Positions 7,182-16,686 are shown, counted from the stretch's first letter. The stretch is DNA of 64,000 nucleotides from Candidatus Acididesulfobacter guangdongensis (GCA_004195045.1 SGBC01000004.1:154631-218630), one strand, 5' to 3'. A program made the numbers and translations. Notes: generated from the sequence alone by a model not told the origin.

Positions 7182-9116
7182 TTAATTATGTATAAATCCA
7201 AAGACGCAAATATCTCTGCATATTGAACATCCGGTACAGGAAGAGTCAATTGTCGGCACCGGTTTATTTTTGTCTGTTATTTTATCAGATATTACAATAG
7301 AAGGGCATCCAATCGAAATACACAAGTCACAGCCGATGCATCCGGCAGAATCTATTTTAAATTGATTTTCCGGCGCTAATTTTTTTGGATATAAAACGCA
7401 AGGTCTGTTTGTTATAATTACATTGAGAGTGTTTGTGCTTAAAGCATGTTTAAGGGTATTATACGTAGAATTGTAATTATAGGAATCGACATCGTAAATT
7501 TCGGTAATACCTATCCCTTCTACTATTTTTTTTATATCAATTTTATTGGCTATAATAGCATCATTAAGGTTTTTTCCGGTTCCGGGATGTTCCTGTCCGC
7601 CGGTCATAGCAGTCGTGGAATTATCTAAAATAATTGCGGTAAATATTGCGTCGTTGTATTTTGCATCTATTAGAGAAGTTATACCTGAATGAAAAAAAGT
7701 AGAGTCGCCCATAACGGCTGCAACTTTTTTATCGGAAGATTTTGACAGATACAAACCTTGGGCAGCACCGAAAGCCAGTCCCATAGATATACAGCTGTCC
7801 ATTGCGCTAAGCGGCGGTAAAGCGCCAAGCGTATAGCATCCTATATCGCCCATTACAGGGACTCTTAATTTTTTTAAAGCGTAAAATACCGAAGTATGCG
7901 GACAGCCGCTGCATAATGCCGGAAGCCTTGGCGGAATATCTATTGCGTTATTTATTGCACTGTCTTTATTTTTATTGACGTTGGTATAATTATTATTATC
8001 AGAATTATCAGAATTATCAGAATTTTCGCAGGATAGCCGTTCAGGCGCAAAATTTTTTTGAAACCGTCCTTCTAAAAAACCGTTTTTTATAAGTCCTTCT
8101 CTTACAAGGTCAGGAGTCAGTTCGCCAAATTGTGGAAAAAAATCTTTGCCTTTGAGCATTATGCCGAGCGTACTGATTTCATTTTCAATAAAAGACTCGA
8201 GTTCTTCAATAACTACTACATTTTTAACTTTTGAGCAAAATTCATTAATTAGCGCATCAGGCAGCGGATAAGAAAACGAGAGCTTCAGAAAAGATGCTTC
8301 AGGCATAATTTCCTTTGCATATTGATACGATACCCCGCTTGTTATAATTCCGTAATTTAAATTGCTATATTCAATTTTATTTAATCCTGAAGTATTTGAA
8401 AATTCTCTTAATTTTTTAAGTCTGTCAATGGCTGTTTTATGTCTTTTTCTTGCATACACCGGCACCATAACAAATTTTTCTATATTTTTTGTATATTTTG
8501 TATTTCCGCTATCTGTCGCTTCCATAGCTTTTTGGCGCTCTGGAAATGCGATAGAGTTATATGTATTATTATTTAAATCTATTATGCTTCTTGAGTGCGA
8601 TATTCTTGTGGTAGTTCTGACTAAAACAGGAGTATCAAAAATTTCGCTTATGTCGAAAGCTATTTTTGAAAAATAATAACATTCCTGACTGTCAGAAGGC
8701 TCAAGCAGCGGAACTTTTGCGAATTTAGCGTAATACCTGTTATCCTGCTCGTTTTGCGAACTATGCATGTTAGGGTCGTCGGCGGTTAATATTACAATGC
8801 CGCCTCTGACGCCTGTGAGCGATAATGTCATAAAAGGGTCTGACGCAACATTTAAACCGACGTGCTTAGTAGTAAAAAGACTTCTTTTCCAGCCTATAGA
8901 CGCTCCTATAGCAATTTCAAGAGCGGTTTTTTCATTGATAGACCAGTTTACATAAATACCTTTGAATTTTGATAAAAAAGGAAGAATTTCTGAACTGGGC
9001 GTTCCGGGATAACCTACCGCAATTGACGTTTTACCATTATAACATCCAAAAGCGACAGCTTCGTTGCCTGTAAGCAATAACTTGTCGTTAAAAATTTTTA
9101 AAAAAGACAAATCCAT
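7182..9116 (-). CDS. iorA: indolepyruvate:ferredoxin oxidoreductase, alpha subunit
   Basis: TPP-dependent catalytic subunit: the pyrimidine-binding domain at the N-terminus (LLTGNEAVAFG, VGYPGTPSSEI), then the TPP pyrophosphate domain with GDSTFFHSGI and LDNSTTAMTGGQ. The C-terminus (593-644) holds two CxxCxxC ferredoxin sites, CIGCDLC-x4-CP and CTGCSIC-x3-C. The 644-residue length is slightly above the usual 600-620 because a linker near residues 365-385 carries an NSDNSDN run, produced by a 9-bp tandem repeat at about 7997-8025. First gene of iorA-iorB-paaK. Confidence 0.95.
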   Translation of the reverse strand: MDLSFLKIFNDKLLLTGNEAVAFGCYNGKTSIAVGYPGTPSSEILPFLSKFKGIYVNWSINEKTALEIAIGASIGWKRSLFTTKHVGLNVASDPFMTLSLTGVRGGIVILTADDPNMHSSQNEQDNRYYAKFAKVPLLEPSDSQECYYFSKIAFDISEIFDTPVLVRTTTRISHSRSIIDLNNNTYNSIAFPERQKAMEATDSGNTKYTKNIEKFVMVPVYARKRHKTAIDRLKKLREFSNTSGLNKIEYSNLNYGIITSGVSYQYAKEIMPEASFLKLSFSYPLPDALINEFCSKVKNVVVIEELESFIENEISTLGIMLKGKDFFPQFGELTPDLVREGLIKNGFLEGRFQKNFAPERLSCENSDNSDNSDNNNYTNVNKNKDSAINNAIDIPPRLPALCSGCPHTSVFYALKKLRVPVMGDIGCYTLGALPPLSAMDSCISMGLAFGAAQGLYLSKSSDKKVAAVMGDSTFFHSGITSLIDAKYNDAIFTAIILDNSTTAMTGGQEHPGTGKNLNDAIIANKIDIKKIVEGIGITEIYDVDSYNYNSTYNTLKHALSTNTLNVIITNRPCVLYPKKLAPENQFKIDSAGCIGCDLCISIGCPSIVISDKITDKNKPVPTIDSSCTGCSICRDICVFGFIHN

Positions 9117-9181
9117 GAAAATAATTTCGCAAATGGTTGATCCGGCTCAATTTGGTTTATTTATTGTTTACTTATTAATAA

Positions 9182-9278
9182 GGTAATCCAGGAGAACGCG
9201 CACAATCAGAATTAATACCGTTGCTTCCTTTCGGACCTGGCGGAGTTTTTAACCATCCTGCCGCATTTCTGGATTACC
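9182..9278 (-). ncRNA. ffs: 4.5S / small SRP RNA
   Basis: On the minus strand the apical domain reads CAGGTCCGAAAGGAAGCAAC, matching the conserved SRP helix 8 (GGUCCGGAAGGAAGCAGC in E. coli). The ends GGTAATCC and GGATTACC close a long hairpin of about 97 nt. This is the short Alu-less form that binds Ffh and its receptor for co-translational membrane targeting. Ends are placed from the terminal complementarity. Confidence 0.9.
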
Positions 9279-9543
9279 AGTAGAAAATATAGCATAATTT
9301 TTAATTTATTGAAAGTATTTTATTTATAAGATAAAATATATCGGTAATTAGAGAATATTTTAATTAGCTTAATTAGGCAATTAATGGCAGACCGTATTTA
9401 TTTTATTAACTTTTTATTAACTTTATTTTTTTAATTAATGTAATTATTAATGTAATTTATTTATTAGTTATATTTTTTTCAAATCACTTAATTCTAATTT
9501 TATTTTACAACTAAACATTTATAATTAAAAAGGAGAAATTATT

Positions 9544-9795
9544 ATGTGCGCAGGATATGAAGATTTAGACTTAACCGAGGAAACTAAAAATTTAGAAATG
9601 GCAAGGCAGTCTTTAATAGAGGAATTTCAGGCAATTAATTGGTATCAAGAAAGATTTGAGCTTACAGGCGATGATGAATTGAAAAAGATTTTGGCGCACA
9701 ACAGAGACGAAGAAAAAGAACATGCAGCCATGTTAATGGAGTATATTAAAAAGCATGATGCCGTTCAGGCTGACAAATTTTTACATCATGATTAA
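9544..9795 (+). CDS. encapsulated-ferritin-like protein (EncFtn family)
   Basis: A two-helix half-ferritin whose ring of dimers builds ferroxidase sites. EEFQAINWYQER and AHNRDEEKEHAAML are family hallmarks; by alignment to the R. rubrum protein the iron ligands are E27, E57 and H60, with W33 nearby. At 83 residues it stops at DKFLHHD and lacks the C-terminal extension with the encapsulin-targeting peptide seen in classical members, and no encapsulin gene lies in the window. A strong AAGGAGAAA site precedes the ATG. It probably oxidises or stores Fe(II), perhaps unencapsulated. Confidence 0.88.
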   Translation: MCAGYEDLDLTEETKNLEMARQSLIEEFQAINWYQERFELTGDDELKKILAHNRDEEKEHAAMLMEYIKKHDAVQADKFLHHD

Positions 9796-9875
9796 TATTG
9801 ATAACATTTGCCGTTGTTAATATATTACTATTATTTTACGATTAGTATTGACAATATTCATCATTTGTTAATATA

Positions 9876-9955
9876 CCTTAATCCTGCAATAGAAAATATT
9901 TATGCATTTCTTTGTTCGGTTAAGCAAAAGATAACTTTCTATTGCAGGATTAAAG
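9876..9955. mobile_element. miniature inverted-repeat element B, intact copy
   Basis: 80 bp bounded by CCTTAATCCTGCAATAGAAA and the inverse TTTCTATTGCAGGATTAAAG (19 of 20 positions match). It can fold into one long hairpin, sits just after the EncFtn gene, and could end transcription there. Same family as 3734-3935. Confidence 0.75.
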
Positions 9956-10044
9956 ATATATATTGCCATTATGTTCTTTTCTTATTATCTTAATTAGCGG
10001 TAAAGTTATATTAAATATTATCCGTCAAACTCTATAAAATGTTG

Positions 10045-10050
10045 TATAAT
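10045..10050 (+). promoter_or_regulatory. -10 element TATAAT, leaderless-type spacing
   Basis: A perfect TATAAT ends 8 bases before the ATG at 10059, leaving no room for a ribosome binding site. No good -35 is visible. Confidence 0.45.
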
Positions 10051-10058
10051 ATTAAATT

Positions 10059-10616
10059 ATGAAAACAAAATTAGAGAATGAAGGTATTATTTCTTCAAAA
10101 AAGATTATAATAGGCATAAATTTAAATTTTGAAAGTTCGTACGTGCTCACTTCCGCTGTTTCTTTGTTTAGAGAAAGCGCCGCTCATTTTTATATCATGC
10201 ATATAATTCCCGTTAATACGGCGGGCGCTTTTTCTTTTATTAATTCTAAAGAGAGACAGATAGAATCTGACAAGAAAAATGTTGTTAATAATATTGAAAA
10301 TATAATAAAAGAAAGCGGTTTATATTTTTTAAATTATGAAATTATAGTGTCCAGAGGAATACCTCATATTGAAATTATAAATTTTTCAAAAAAAAATGCC
10401 GTTGATTTGATTGTTATAGGCACTCATCAAAAAATCGGTTTTAAAGAACTTGCTTTCGGTTCTGTATCATTTTCAATATCAAAAAATTCAATATGTCCGG
10501 TCATGCTTATCCCGCTTAAAAATGCCGTAAAATTATCCCAGAAAGAGTTAGCCGAAGAAGCTGTGCCTGCAGTCAATATTATGCCTAACAGCCAGTTAAT
10601 AAGCAAAAAAAACTGA
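10059..10616 (+). CDS. universal stress protein family
   Basis: UspA-like nucleotide-binding fold. The start IIIGINLNFESS corresponds to the family's beta-1/loop; VDLIVIGTHQK and GSVSFSISKNSICPVMLIP match the ATP-loop pattern G-x2-G-x9-G-S/T with the final PVxxIP strand. One domain plus a roughly 30-residue tail (185 residues; usual length about 145). Expression appears to come from the TATAAT directly before the ATG. The role in stress survival is inferred from the family only. Confidence 0.85.
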   Translation: MKTKLENEGIISSKKIIIGINLNFESSYVLTSAVSLFRESAAHFYIMHIIPVNTAGAFSFINSKERQIESDKKNVVNNIENIIKESGLYFLNYEIIVSRGIPHIEIINFSKKNAVDLIVIGTHQKIGFKELAFGSVSFSISKNSICPVMLIPLKNAVKLSQKELAEEAVPAVNIMPNSQLISKKN

Positions 10617-10674
10617 TTTAATTAATTAATTAAATAAATAATTAAATAATTAAATAATTAAATAATAAATAAAA
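10617..10674. repeat. AATT/AAATAATT microsatellite
   Basis: Simple-sequence run of TTAA, AAATAATT and AAATAAAT units directly after the stress-protein gene; no gene. Confidence 0.6.
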
Positions 10675-10722
10675 CAATTAGTTAAATTAAGTATATCTAT
10701 TTTGGAAATATTATAAAACTTT

Positions 10723-12984
10723 ATGATAATAGTTCATGATTTTAAGATTGAAATGTCGAGATTAAATAAATATGGTAAGACTTGCACAGATAATAAAAAT
10801 AAAGTTTATAATAATAACGGCAGCGGCAATGATACCGCCAATGGATTGGAATTAGAAGAAGATATTATTCGTACGGCTATTATAAAGAGGCTCTCTGAAT
10901 ATAACGCAAGTTTTATTAATGATTATTCAGATGCATTTAAGATAATAATAATTAAAAAGTCGTTAGATTTAAGGCAGAAAATTAGTAAATCTGTATTTTT
11001 ATTTGCATTAGAAATTATAGAAAGTAAACCGGATGCGAAAGAATTAAGCATAAAAGGTAAAAAGATTGGCAGTATAGAGGATTATATACTTGATTTGTTA
11101 TTTAAATCGGGGATTAAAGCAAGAATTGCATCTGAAAAGGAAAAAGAAATATATTATCTGAATTGCTTAACGCTGCATGAGAAGAAAGACGATAATAAAT
11201 TTAACGCAACAAATTTATCCAATGAGCCTGCGCTTGACTCTGCACTGCCCACAGACGACATGTCATTATTGGAATCAGAAGCGGAATATAAACGTAAACA
11301 TCAACATAAATCTGCATTTGATACATTAAAATTAAATGCCGATAATCACAATATATATAACATATCGGAAACGGAAGACGATAAAACAGATATAAAACCT
11401 TCTTCAAATAAGAATTTATATAAAATAAATCAAAGAAAACCGAATGTTGTTATTATAGGTATGGGTCCTGCAGGTATTTTTGCCGCAGTCGAATTATTAA
11501 AAAACGGCATAAAACCGGTTATTATAGAAAAAGGCAAAAAAGTTGAAGATAGACAAAAAGATGTAGAACAATTTTTTAATAGCGCACTGTTTAATCCGCA
11601 AAGCAATGTTGTTTCCGGCGAAGGAGGGGCGGGCACATTTTCTGACGGAAAACTTACTACAAGAAAAAAAGACTATTATGTAGGCTATTGTATGAATTTT
11701 CTGGTTCAGATGGGAGCGGATAAAAATATTTTAACTGCGAATAGACCGCATGTAGGAAGCGATATATTAATTGAAATACTTAAAAATATCAGAAAATATT
11801 TAATAAATAACGGAGCAGAATTGCGATTTGAAGAAGAATTGAAAGAGATTATTATTTCTGATAAAAACAATAGCGGAGGAAATAATATTGTTAATAAAAA
11901 ATCATTGTATAAATTTCAAAATGAAAATGAAAATGAAAATCAATATGAATATGAATATACTAATCTAAAACTTGACGGCATTATAACAGATAAAGAAACC
12001 ATAAATACCGATTATCTGATTTTAGCGGCAGGCGCAAATAATTTTAAACTTTACACAATGCTTTTTGATAAAGGTGTAAAAATGGAACAAAAGCCTTTTG
12101 CTATCGGGTTCAGAATAGAACATAAACGTGAATTTATAGATAGAATTTTGTTACGGGATAATCAAAAATTATCTGGCTTGTATTATAATTTAAGTTCAAA
12201 AAAATTCGGAGGATATTCTTTCTGTATGTGTCCGGGAGGCGTTGTTGTAGGTTCAAGTTCAGAAGAAGGACATCTTTGTATAAACGGGATGAGTTATTCC
12301 GGCAGAGATCTTGAAAATTCAAACAGCGCAATTGTTGCGACTGTTATGCCGGCAGATTTATCTAAGTTCTATAATTGCGGTTTACCTGACAATACGGCAG
12401 ACAATATAAATGATAAAGATAATAGACAAAATAAAGAGAATAATGGGAACAAAGAGAATAAAAATAGCGGTTCTTTGGCTATGCTTAATTTTAGACGAGA
12501 CTTGGAAAAAAAAGCATTTATCGCCGGCGGCGATTCATTTTCCGCTCCTTTTCAATATACGGCAGAATATATAGAGGATATTTCTAAGAATTATAATTAT
12601 AAATATGAAAATTTTTTTAAAAATATTAAAACCTGCAGAACTGAATATAGTTCCGATATACCTGTTCCCTCCTATAGACCTGCCGTAACCAGCTATGAAC
12701 TTTTTAAATTATTACCTGAATTTATAAATATCAAATTAGCAGGGACATTAACCGAATTTAATGAAAAATTTCACGGATTTATCGGTAATTCTGTTTTAAC
12801 CGGAATTGAAGCCGGTACTTCTTCGCCAGTTCGTATTTTAAGAAATAAAGATTTTCAGTCGATAAATGTTGAAGGCATTTATCCTTGCGGGGAAGGTTCA
12901 GGGTATTCAGGAGGTATTATAACAAGTGCTATGGATGGGGTAAAATGCGCAATTTCAATAGTTGAAAAAATTACTAATAAATAA
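10723..12984 (+). CDS. FAD-dependent dehydrogenase-like protein (COG2509 type) with Asn-rich insertions
   Basis: The Rossmann FAD motif VIIGMGPAGIFAA begins near residue 243, followed by GEGGAGTFSDGKLTTR, PHVGSD and the C-terminal YPCGEGSGYSGGI, all marks of the uncharacterised NAD(FAD)-utilising dehydrogenase family. Upstream lies the usual N-terminal domain of about 100 residues. At 753 residues it is much longer than the usual 460-540 because of low-complexity inserts: a linker at about 155-235, NENENENQYEYEY (about 402-414) and an N/K-rich run (about 560-585). Substrate unknown. No clear Shine-Dalgarno supports the start at 10723, so the N-terminus is uncertain. Confidence 0.82.
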   Translation: MIIVHDFKIEMSRLNKYGKTCTDNKNKVYNNNGSGNDTANGLELEEDIIRTAIIKRLSEYNASFINDYSDAFKIIIIKKSLDLRQKISKSVFLFALEIIESKPDAKELSIKGKKIGSIEDYILDLLFKSGIKARIASEKEKEIYYLNCLTLHEKKDDNKFNATNLSNEPALDSALPTDDMSLLESEAEYKRKHQHKSAFDTLKLNADNHNIYNISETEDDKTDIKPSSNKNLYKINQRKPNVVIIGMGPAGIFAAVELLKNGIKPVIIEKGKKVEDRQKDVEQFFNSALFNPQSNVVSGEGGAGTFSDGKLTTRKKDYYVGYCMNFLVQMGADKNILTANRPHVGSDILIEILKNIRKYLINNGAELRFEEELKEIIISDKNNSGGNNIVNKKSLYKFQNENENENQYEYEYTNLKLDGIITDKETINTDYLILAAGANNFKLYTMLFDKGVKMEQKPFAIGFRIEHKREFIDRILLRDNQKLSGLYYNLSSKKFGGYSFCMCPGGVVVGSSSEEGHLCINGMSYSGRDLENSNSAIVATVMPADLSKFYNCGLPDNTADNINDKDNRQNKENNGNKENKNSGSLAMLNFRRDLEKKAFIAGGDSFSAPFQYTAEYIEDISKNYNYKYENFFKNIKTCRTEYSSDIPVPSYRPAVTSYELFKLLPEFINIKLAGTLTEFNEKFHGFIGNSVLTGIEAGTSSPVRILRNKDFQSINVEGIYPCGEGSGYSGGIITSAMDGVKCAISIVEKITNK

Positions 12985-13188
12985 AAGAAGAAAAATTTTG
13001 TTTTGTTTTATTTTTCAAAATATAATATAATTATATATAAATTGATATATTCATATATAGAAATGTAATATTTAAAAGCAAAACAGTTATGTGATATGTA
13101 AAGTATATATAATATATTAAAAATGAAATAAAAAAGAATAAGATAATAATCAAATTAAATAATTTAAAAATTTTATGGAGATATTGTT

Positions 13189-14352
13189 ATGAAAAAAGTT
13201 CTTATTATAGGCGGAGGTTTTGCCGGGGTTGAGGCAGCTATACAGCTTAAAAAATTTAATTTTGACGTAACTATGGTCAGCAACAGAGACTATATGTATA
13301 TCTATCCTATTTCTATATGGATACCCACAGGCGGATTAAATTTTGAAGATGCTAAATTATCATTAAATAAATTAAGCGCCGTTCATAAGTTTAATTTTGT
13401 CATGGATGAAATTACAAAAATAGACCCTAAAAATAATAAAGTTATAGGGAAAAATGCTTCTTATAATTTTGATTATTTAGTTGTTGCCGTCGGAGCAGGA
13501 AAAGCTAAACCTAAAGGGATCGAAAATACATATTCAATTTGCGGGATTCCCGAAGAATCTCTCAAAATAAAACAGAAAATGGATGAATTAATTAAATCTA
13601 AAAAAGGGAAAATATCAATAGGCATAGGAGGAAATCCTAAAGACCCTTCCGCTATGAGAGGCGGCCCTGCTTTTGAACTCCTTTTTAATTTTGACAACCT
13701 ATTAAGAAAAAAAGGAATTAGAGATAATTTTGAGTTAAATATTTTTGCTCCGATGGATACTCCGGGGAAAAGATTAGGTGACAAAGCTTATAATATGTTA
13801 AACGAATTTTATGAAAATCTTAAAATAAAAAAATATTTTGGAAAAAAGATAAAAGAATTTGTTAAAGACGGAATTATTTTTGAAGATGATTCTAAATTAA
13901 ACAGCGACTTGACGGTTTTTGTGCCTGCAGGGAGCATTCATGAAATATTTTCATCATCGGAATTGCCGTTGACCGAAGCCGGTTTTATAAAAATTGACGA
14001 TAATTTAAAAGCAGAAGGTTACGAAAATGTTTATGCTATTGGAGATTCTGCCAATCTAGCAGGGCCTGCGTTTAAAGCAAAGCAGGGGCATGTTGCAGAA
14101 TTAATGGCTAAGATAGCTGCATATAATATAAATGAAAAAGAAACAGGCAGTAATAATTATAAAGGATATGAAGAACATGTCCATGTTCTCTGCGTTATGG
14201 ATAACGGTAAAGGAGCGGCTTATGTTTATAGAGACGCTAAAAAAGAAAAAGTAATTATGCTGCCAGTAATAGGTCATATGCTTAAAAAATTCTGGGGATG
14301 GTATTATAAAAATTCAAAATTGAATAAAATTCCCAGATTTCCGGGTTTTTAA
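13189..14352 (+). CDS. sulfide:quinone oxidoreductase-like flavoprotein
   Basis: NDH-2/SQR family membrane-associated flavoprotein. GGGFAGVEAA (8-17) binds FAD and AIGDSANL (about 282-289) closes the second Rossmann element. Two cysteines fall where SQRs keep redox Cys: C118 in SICGIP and C335 in HVLCVMD. The middle SQR cysteine, expected beside GPAFE (about 159), is absent (SAMRGGPAFE). The C-terminus KKFWGWYYKNSKL is amphipathic, as in quinone-docking members. Electrons would go to the quinone pool; sulfide as donor is inference. Start is behind TGGAGATATTGTT. Confidence 0.78.
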   Translation: MKKVLIIGGGFAGVEAAIQLKKFNFDVTMVSNRDYMYIYPISIWIPTGGLNFEDAKLSLNKLSAVHKFNFVMDEITKIDPKNNKVIGKNASYNFDYLVVAVGAGKAKPKGIENTYSICGIPEESLKIKQKMDELIKSKKGKISIGIGGNPKDPSAMRGGPAFELLFNFDNLLRKKGIRDNFELNIFAPMDTPGKRLGDKAYNMLNEFYENLKIKKYFGKKIKEFVKDGIIFEDDSKLNSDLTVFVPAGSIHEIFSSSELPLTEAGFIKIDDNLKAEGYENVYAIGDSANLAGPAFKAKQGHVAELMAKIAAYNINEKETGSNNYKGYEEHVHVLCVMDNGKGAAYVYRDAKKEKVIMLPVIGHMLKKFWGWYYKNSKLNKIPRFPGF

Positions 14353-14372
14353 CCTGAGCGCCTCTAATTTAT

Positions 14373-14390
14373 CCCGTCCGTAAGGGCGGG
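14373..14390 (+). terminator. terminator hairpin after the SQR-like gene
   Basis: CCCGTCC (14373-14379), GTAA loop, GGGCGGG (14384-14390): seven pairs with one G-U, followed by TAATTTTCC. The only GC-rich stretch of the spacer. Confidence 0.7.
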
Positions 14391-14915
14391 TAATTTTCCA
14401 TTTAGTTAGAAATTGAGTCGGAATTATCCAAATAAATTAAGCAAGAAGTTTTTAATTTGCCAATTAGTATTAAAATAAACAATATATTATTTGTTATTTA
14501 TGATTTAATTGTAAAATAAATAATTGTTGCAATAAATCTTAAATTTTTTTATAATATATAAAAAAAATATTTGATTTTTATTATTATTTTAATCTGATTA
14601 TTCTTTTATATTATTTATTGCTTTTTATATATATTTGTCGTATTTTTTATTTTTTTGCTTGTTTTTATAGACATAATAATAGAAAAAAATTAATTTTAAC
14701 TATTATTTTTATTATTTTCAATTATTTTAACGGTTATTTTATTTTAATTTAATTTAATAAATAATAAATTAGATCTCTGTATTATTTTTCTAATCAGCTA
14801 AGATTGCTATTTCTATCTGCTATTAAATTGAAGGCAAAAAGCTTCATTTAAAAATATTTTATAATATATTTCTATTTTGAAAAATTATTTAAATAAATAT
14901 TAAGGTGAGAGTGTT
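14391..14915. other. intergenic, A/T-rich
   Basis: 525 bases of A/T runs. The terminator lies at its left; near 14904 AAGGTGAGAG serves the next gene. Nothing else recognised. Confidence 0.5.
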
Positions 14916-15629
14916 ATGAAAATATTATCAACAAGTTCTTATCAAAATTTAGTTTCGCAAATTGATGAACTTAGAAAAAAAAATGAAGCATTAAGTCAAG
15001 ATTTATCTAATAAAGAGAGTGAAACAAATTCATTAAGAGACAATTCCAAAAATCAAATTAACGAATTAACTTCAAAAATAAAAAAATTAGAATCGGATAT
15101 GGTTTCTAAAGATAATCTCTTAAATTCATGCGCATCTGATTCAGATGAACTGGCAAAAATAAAAGAAACTATGCATAATATTTTAAAATCATGTCAGGAT
15201 GGAACCGGTCATACGAAAAATTATATAGAGTCGTTATCGGAAGTATATTCAAGCTCATTTGCAACGCTTCAAAAAACATATCAGGATTCGGTTGAACTAT
15301 ATAAATTAACTTTATTTACCGATGAAATATTAAACGTTATAGTTTCGATAACCGACCAGATTAATTTATTGGCTTTAAACGCAGCCATTGAAGCGGCAAG
15401 GGCAGGAGAGGCGGGAAGAGGTTTTGCAGTTGTTGCGGACGAAGTCAGAAAACTTTCCGAGAAATCTTCCAGTTCTACTAAAGAAATTTCAAATGTTCTA
15501 TTCGGTATAAGAAAAGTCAGCGCCAAACTCAATAATACGCTGCGTATTGATGATAAGCTTAATGAAACGTTAATGAAAACTATTAAAAATATAGAAGAGG
15601 AACTGAAGAAGATTTGTCAAAAAAATTAA
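14916..15629 (+). CDS. soluble chemoreceptor (MCP) signalling protein
   Basis: No membrane segment. Residues 10-65 are a charged heptad-like coiled coil and residues about 145-182 are the highly conserved receptor tip ([19 protein letters not shown], then [11 protein letters not shown]), which contacts CheA and CheW. At 237 residues it is far shorter than typical receptors: only a few heptads flank the tip and there is no recognisable sensor domain, so the input must come from a partner. The next gene encodes an ODP oxygen sensor, a known partner type for such receptors. Confidence 0.85.
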   Translation: MKILSTSSYQNLVSQIDELRKKNEALSQDLSNKESETNSLRDNSKNQINELTSKIKKLESDMVSKDNLLNSCASDSDELAKIKETMHNILKSCQDGTGHTKNYIESLSEVYSSSFATLQKTYQDSVELYKLTLFTDEILNVIVSITDQINLLALNAAIEAARAGEAGRGFAVVADEVRKLSEKSSSSTKEISNVLFGIRKVSAKLNNTLRIDDKLNETLMKTIKNIEEELKKICQKN

Positions 15630-15927
15630 ATTAAAAAAATAACTTAAAACTATTTATATAACATTTGAATAAGTTACAAAACTTTTGTAATGTCATATAG
15701 GATCGTATAGGATAATATATGATCATATATGATATAGATATATAAAATAACATACACAATAGCATATATATAATAACATATATAGTGCTAATATCCAAAA
15801 TTGCCGATAGAAATTTTAAAAGCAAATAAAACATGGAAACGACAACGGAAGGCAATAAAAAAATGATATTAATTTTACATTATAATATTAAGAATTATAA
15901 TACTGATTATAATTTAGGAGATTTCTG

Positions 15928-16686
15928 ATGATCACTGAAACATTATACGAAGATGATAATCACAGGTTTTTATATTTTGGCAAAGATACTGACAGACCGG
16001 AATATATAATTGATACAAATCAATATTTAATCGTTCATGATAAAGTCGGATGCGTGCTGGATCCGGGCGGAATAGAGATGTTTTCCGCCGTTTCTTCCTC
16101 TTTAGCCGGCGAAATAAGAATGTCAGATGTTAAATATTTTTTTTGTTCTCATCAGGACCCCGACGTTAATTCATCGTTAGCTTTATGGGTTTCTATTACT
16201 GAAGCCAAAGTAATTATTGACAGGATATGGTCGACATTTATAACGCATTACGGTGTTCAGCCGAGCAATATGATAATGATCGAGGATAACGGCATGAAAT
16301 TTAACATGACCAAAGATTATTCTTTTGAAATTATTCCGGCCCATTATCTTCATTCCCCAGGTCATTTAAATCTTTACGATCCTATTTCAAAAATTTTATT
16401 TACGGGAGATATCGGCGCAGGATTAATGCCTAAGGAAGATTTAAAAACAAAAAAAGGCAGAAATATTTTCGTTAACAATTTTAACGACCATATAAAATAT
16501 ATGGAGTGGTTTCATCAAAGATTTATGGGTTCAATGGAAGCAAAAAAGGCATGGATAGAAAGGGTGTCAAAATTAGATATCGAGACTATCGCTCCTCAGC
16601 ATGGTTTAATTTTTAAAGGCAAAGATATGGTTAATAATTTTTTAAACTGGTTCGACTCATTGAAAGTAGGTCTTTATTCCAAGTAA
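15928..16686 (+). CDS. ODP-type diiron oxygen-sensing protein (metallo-beta-lactamase fold)
   Basis: Relative of the flavodiiron-protein beta-lactamase domain but with no flavodoxin domain. Candidate diiron ligands: H75, D77, D79 in SHQDPDVN; H142 in YLHSPGHL; D161 in FTGDIGAG; H225 in APQHGL. The His after the D of the classical HxExDH motif is missing (V80), as in ODP proteins, which bind O2 and report to chemoreceptors (described in Treponema denticola). It follows a soluble MCP after 298 bases in the same direction, supporting aerotaxis signalling rather than O2 reduction. Start behind TTAGGAGATTTCTG. Confidence 0.82.
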   Translation: MITETLYEDDNHRFLYFGKDTDRPEYIIDTNQYLIVHDKVGCVLDPGGIEMFSAVSSSLAGEIRMSDVKYFFCSHQDPDVNSSLALWVSITEAKVIIDRIWSTFITHYGVQPSNMIMIEDNGMKFNMTKDYSFEIIPAHYLHSPGHLNLYDPISKILFTGDIGAGLMPKEDLKTKKGRNIFVNNFNDHIKYMEWFHQRFMGSMEAKKAWIERVSKLDIETIAPQHGLIFKGKDMVNNFLNWFDSLKVGLYSK

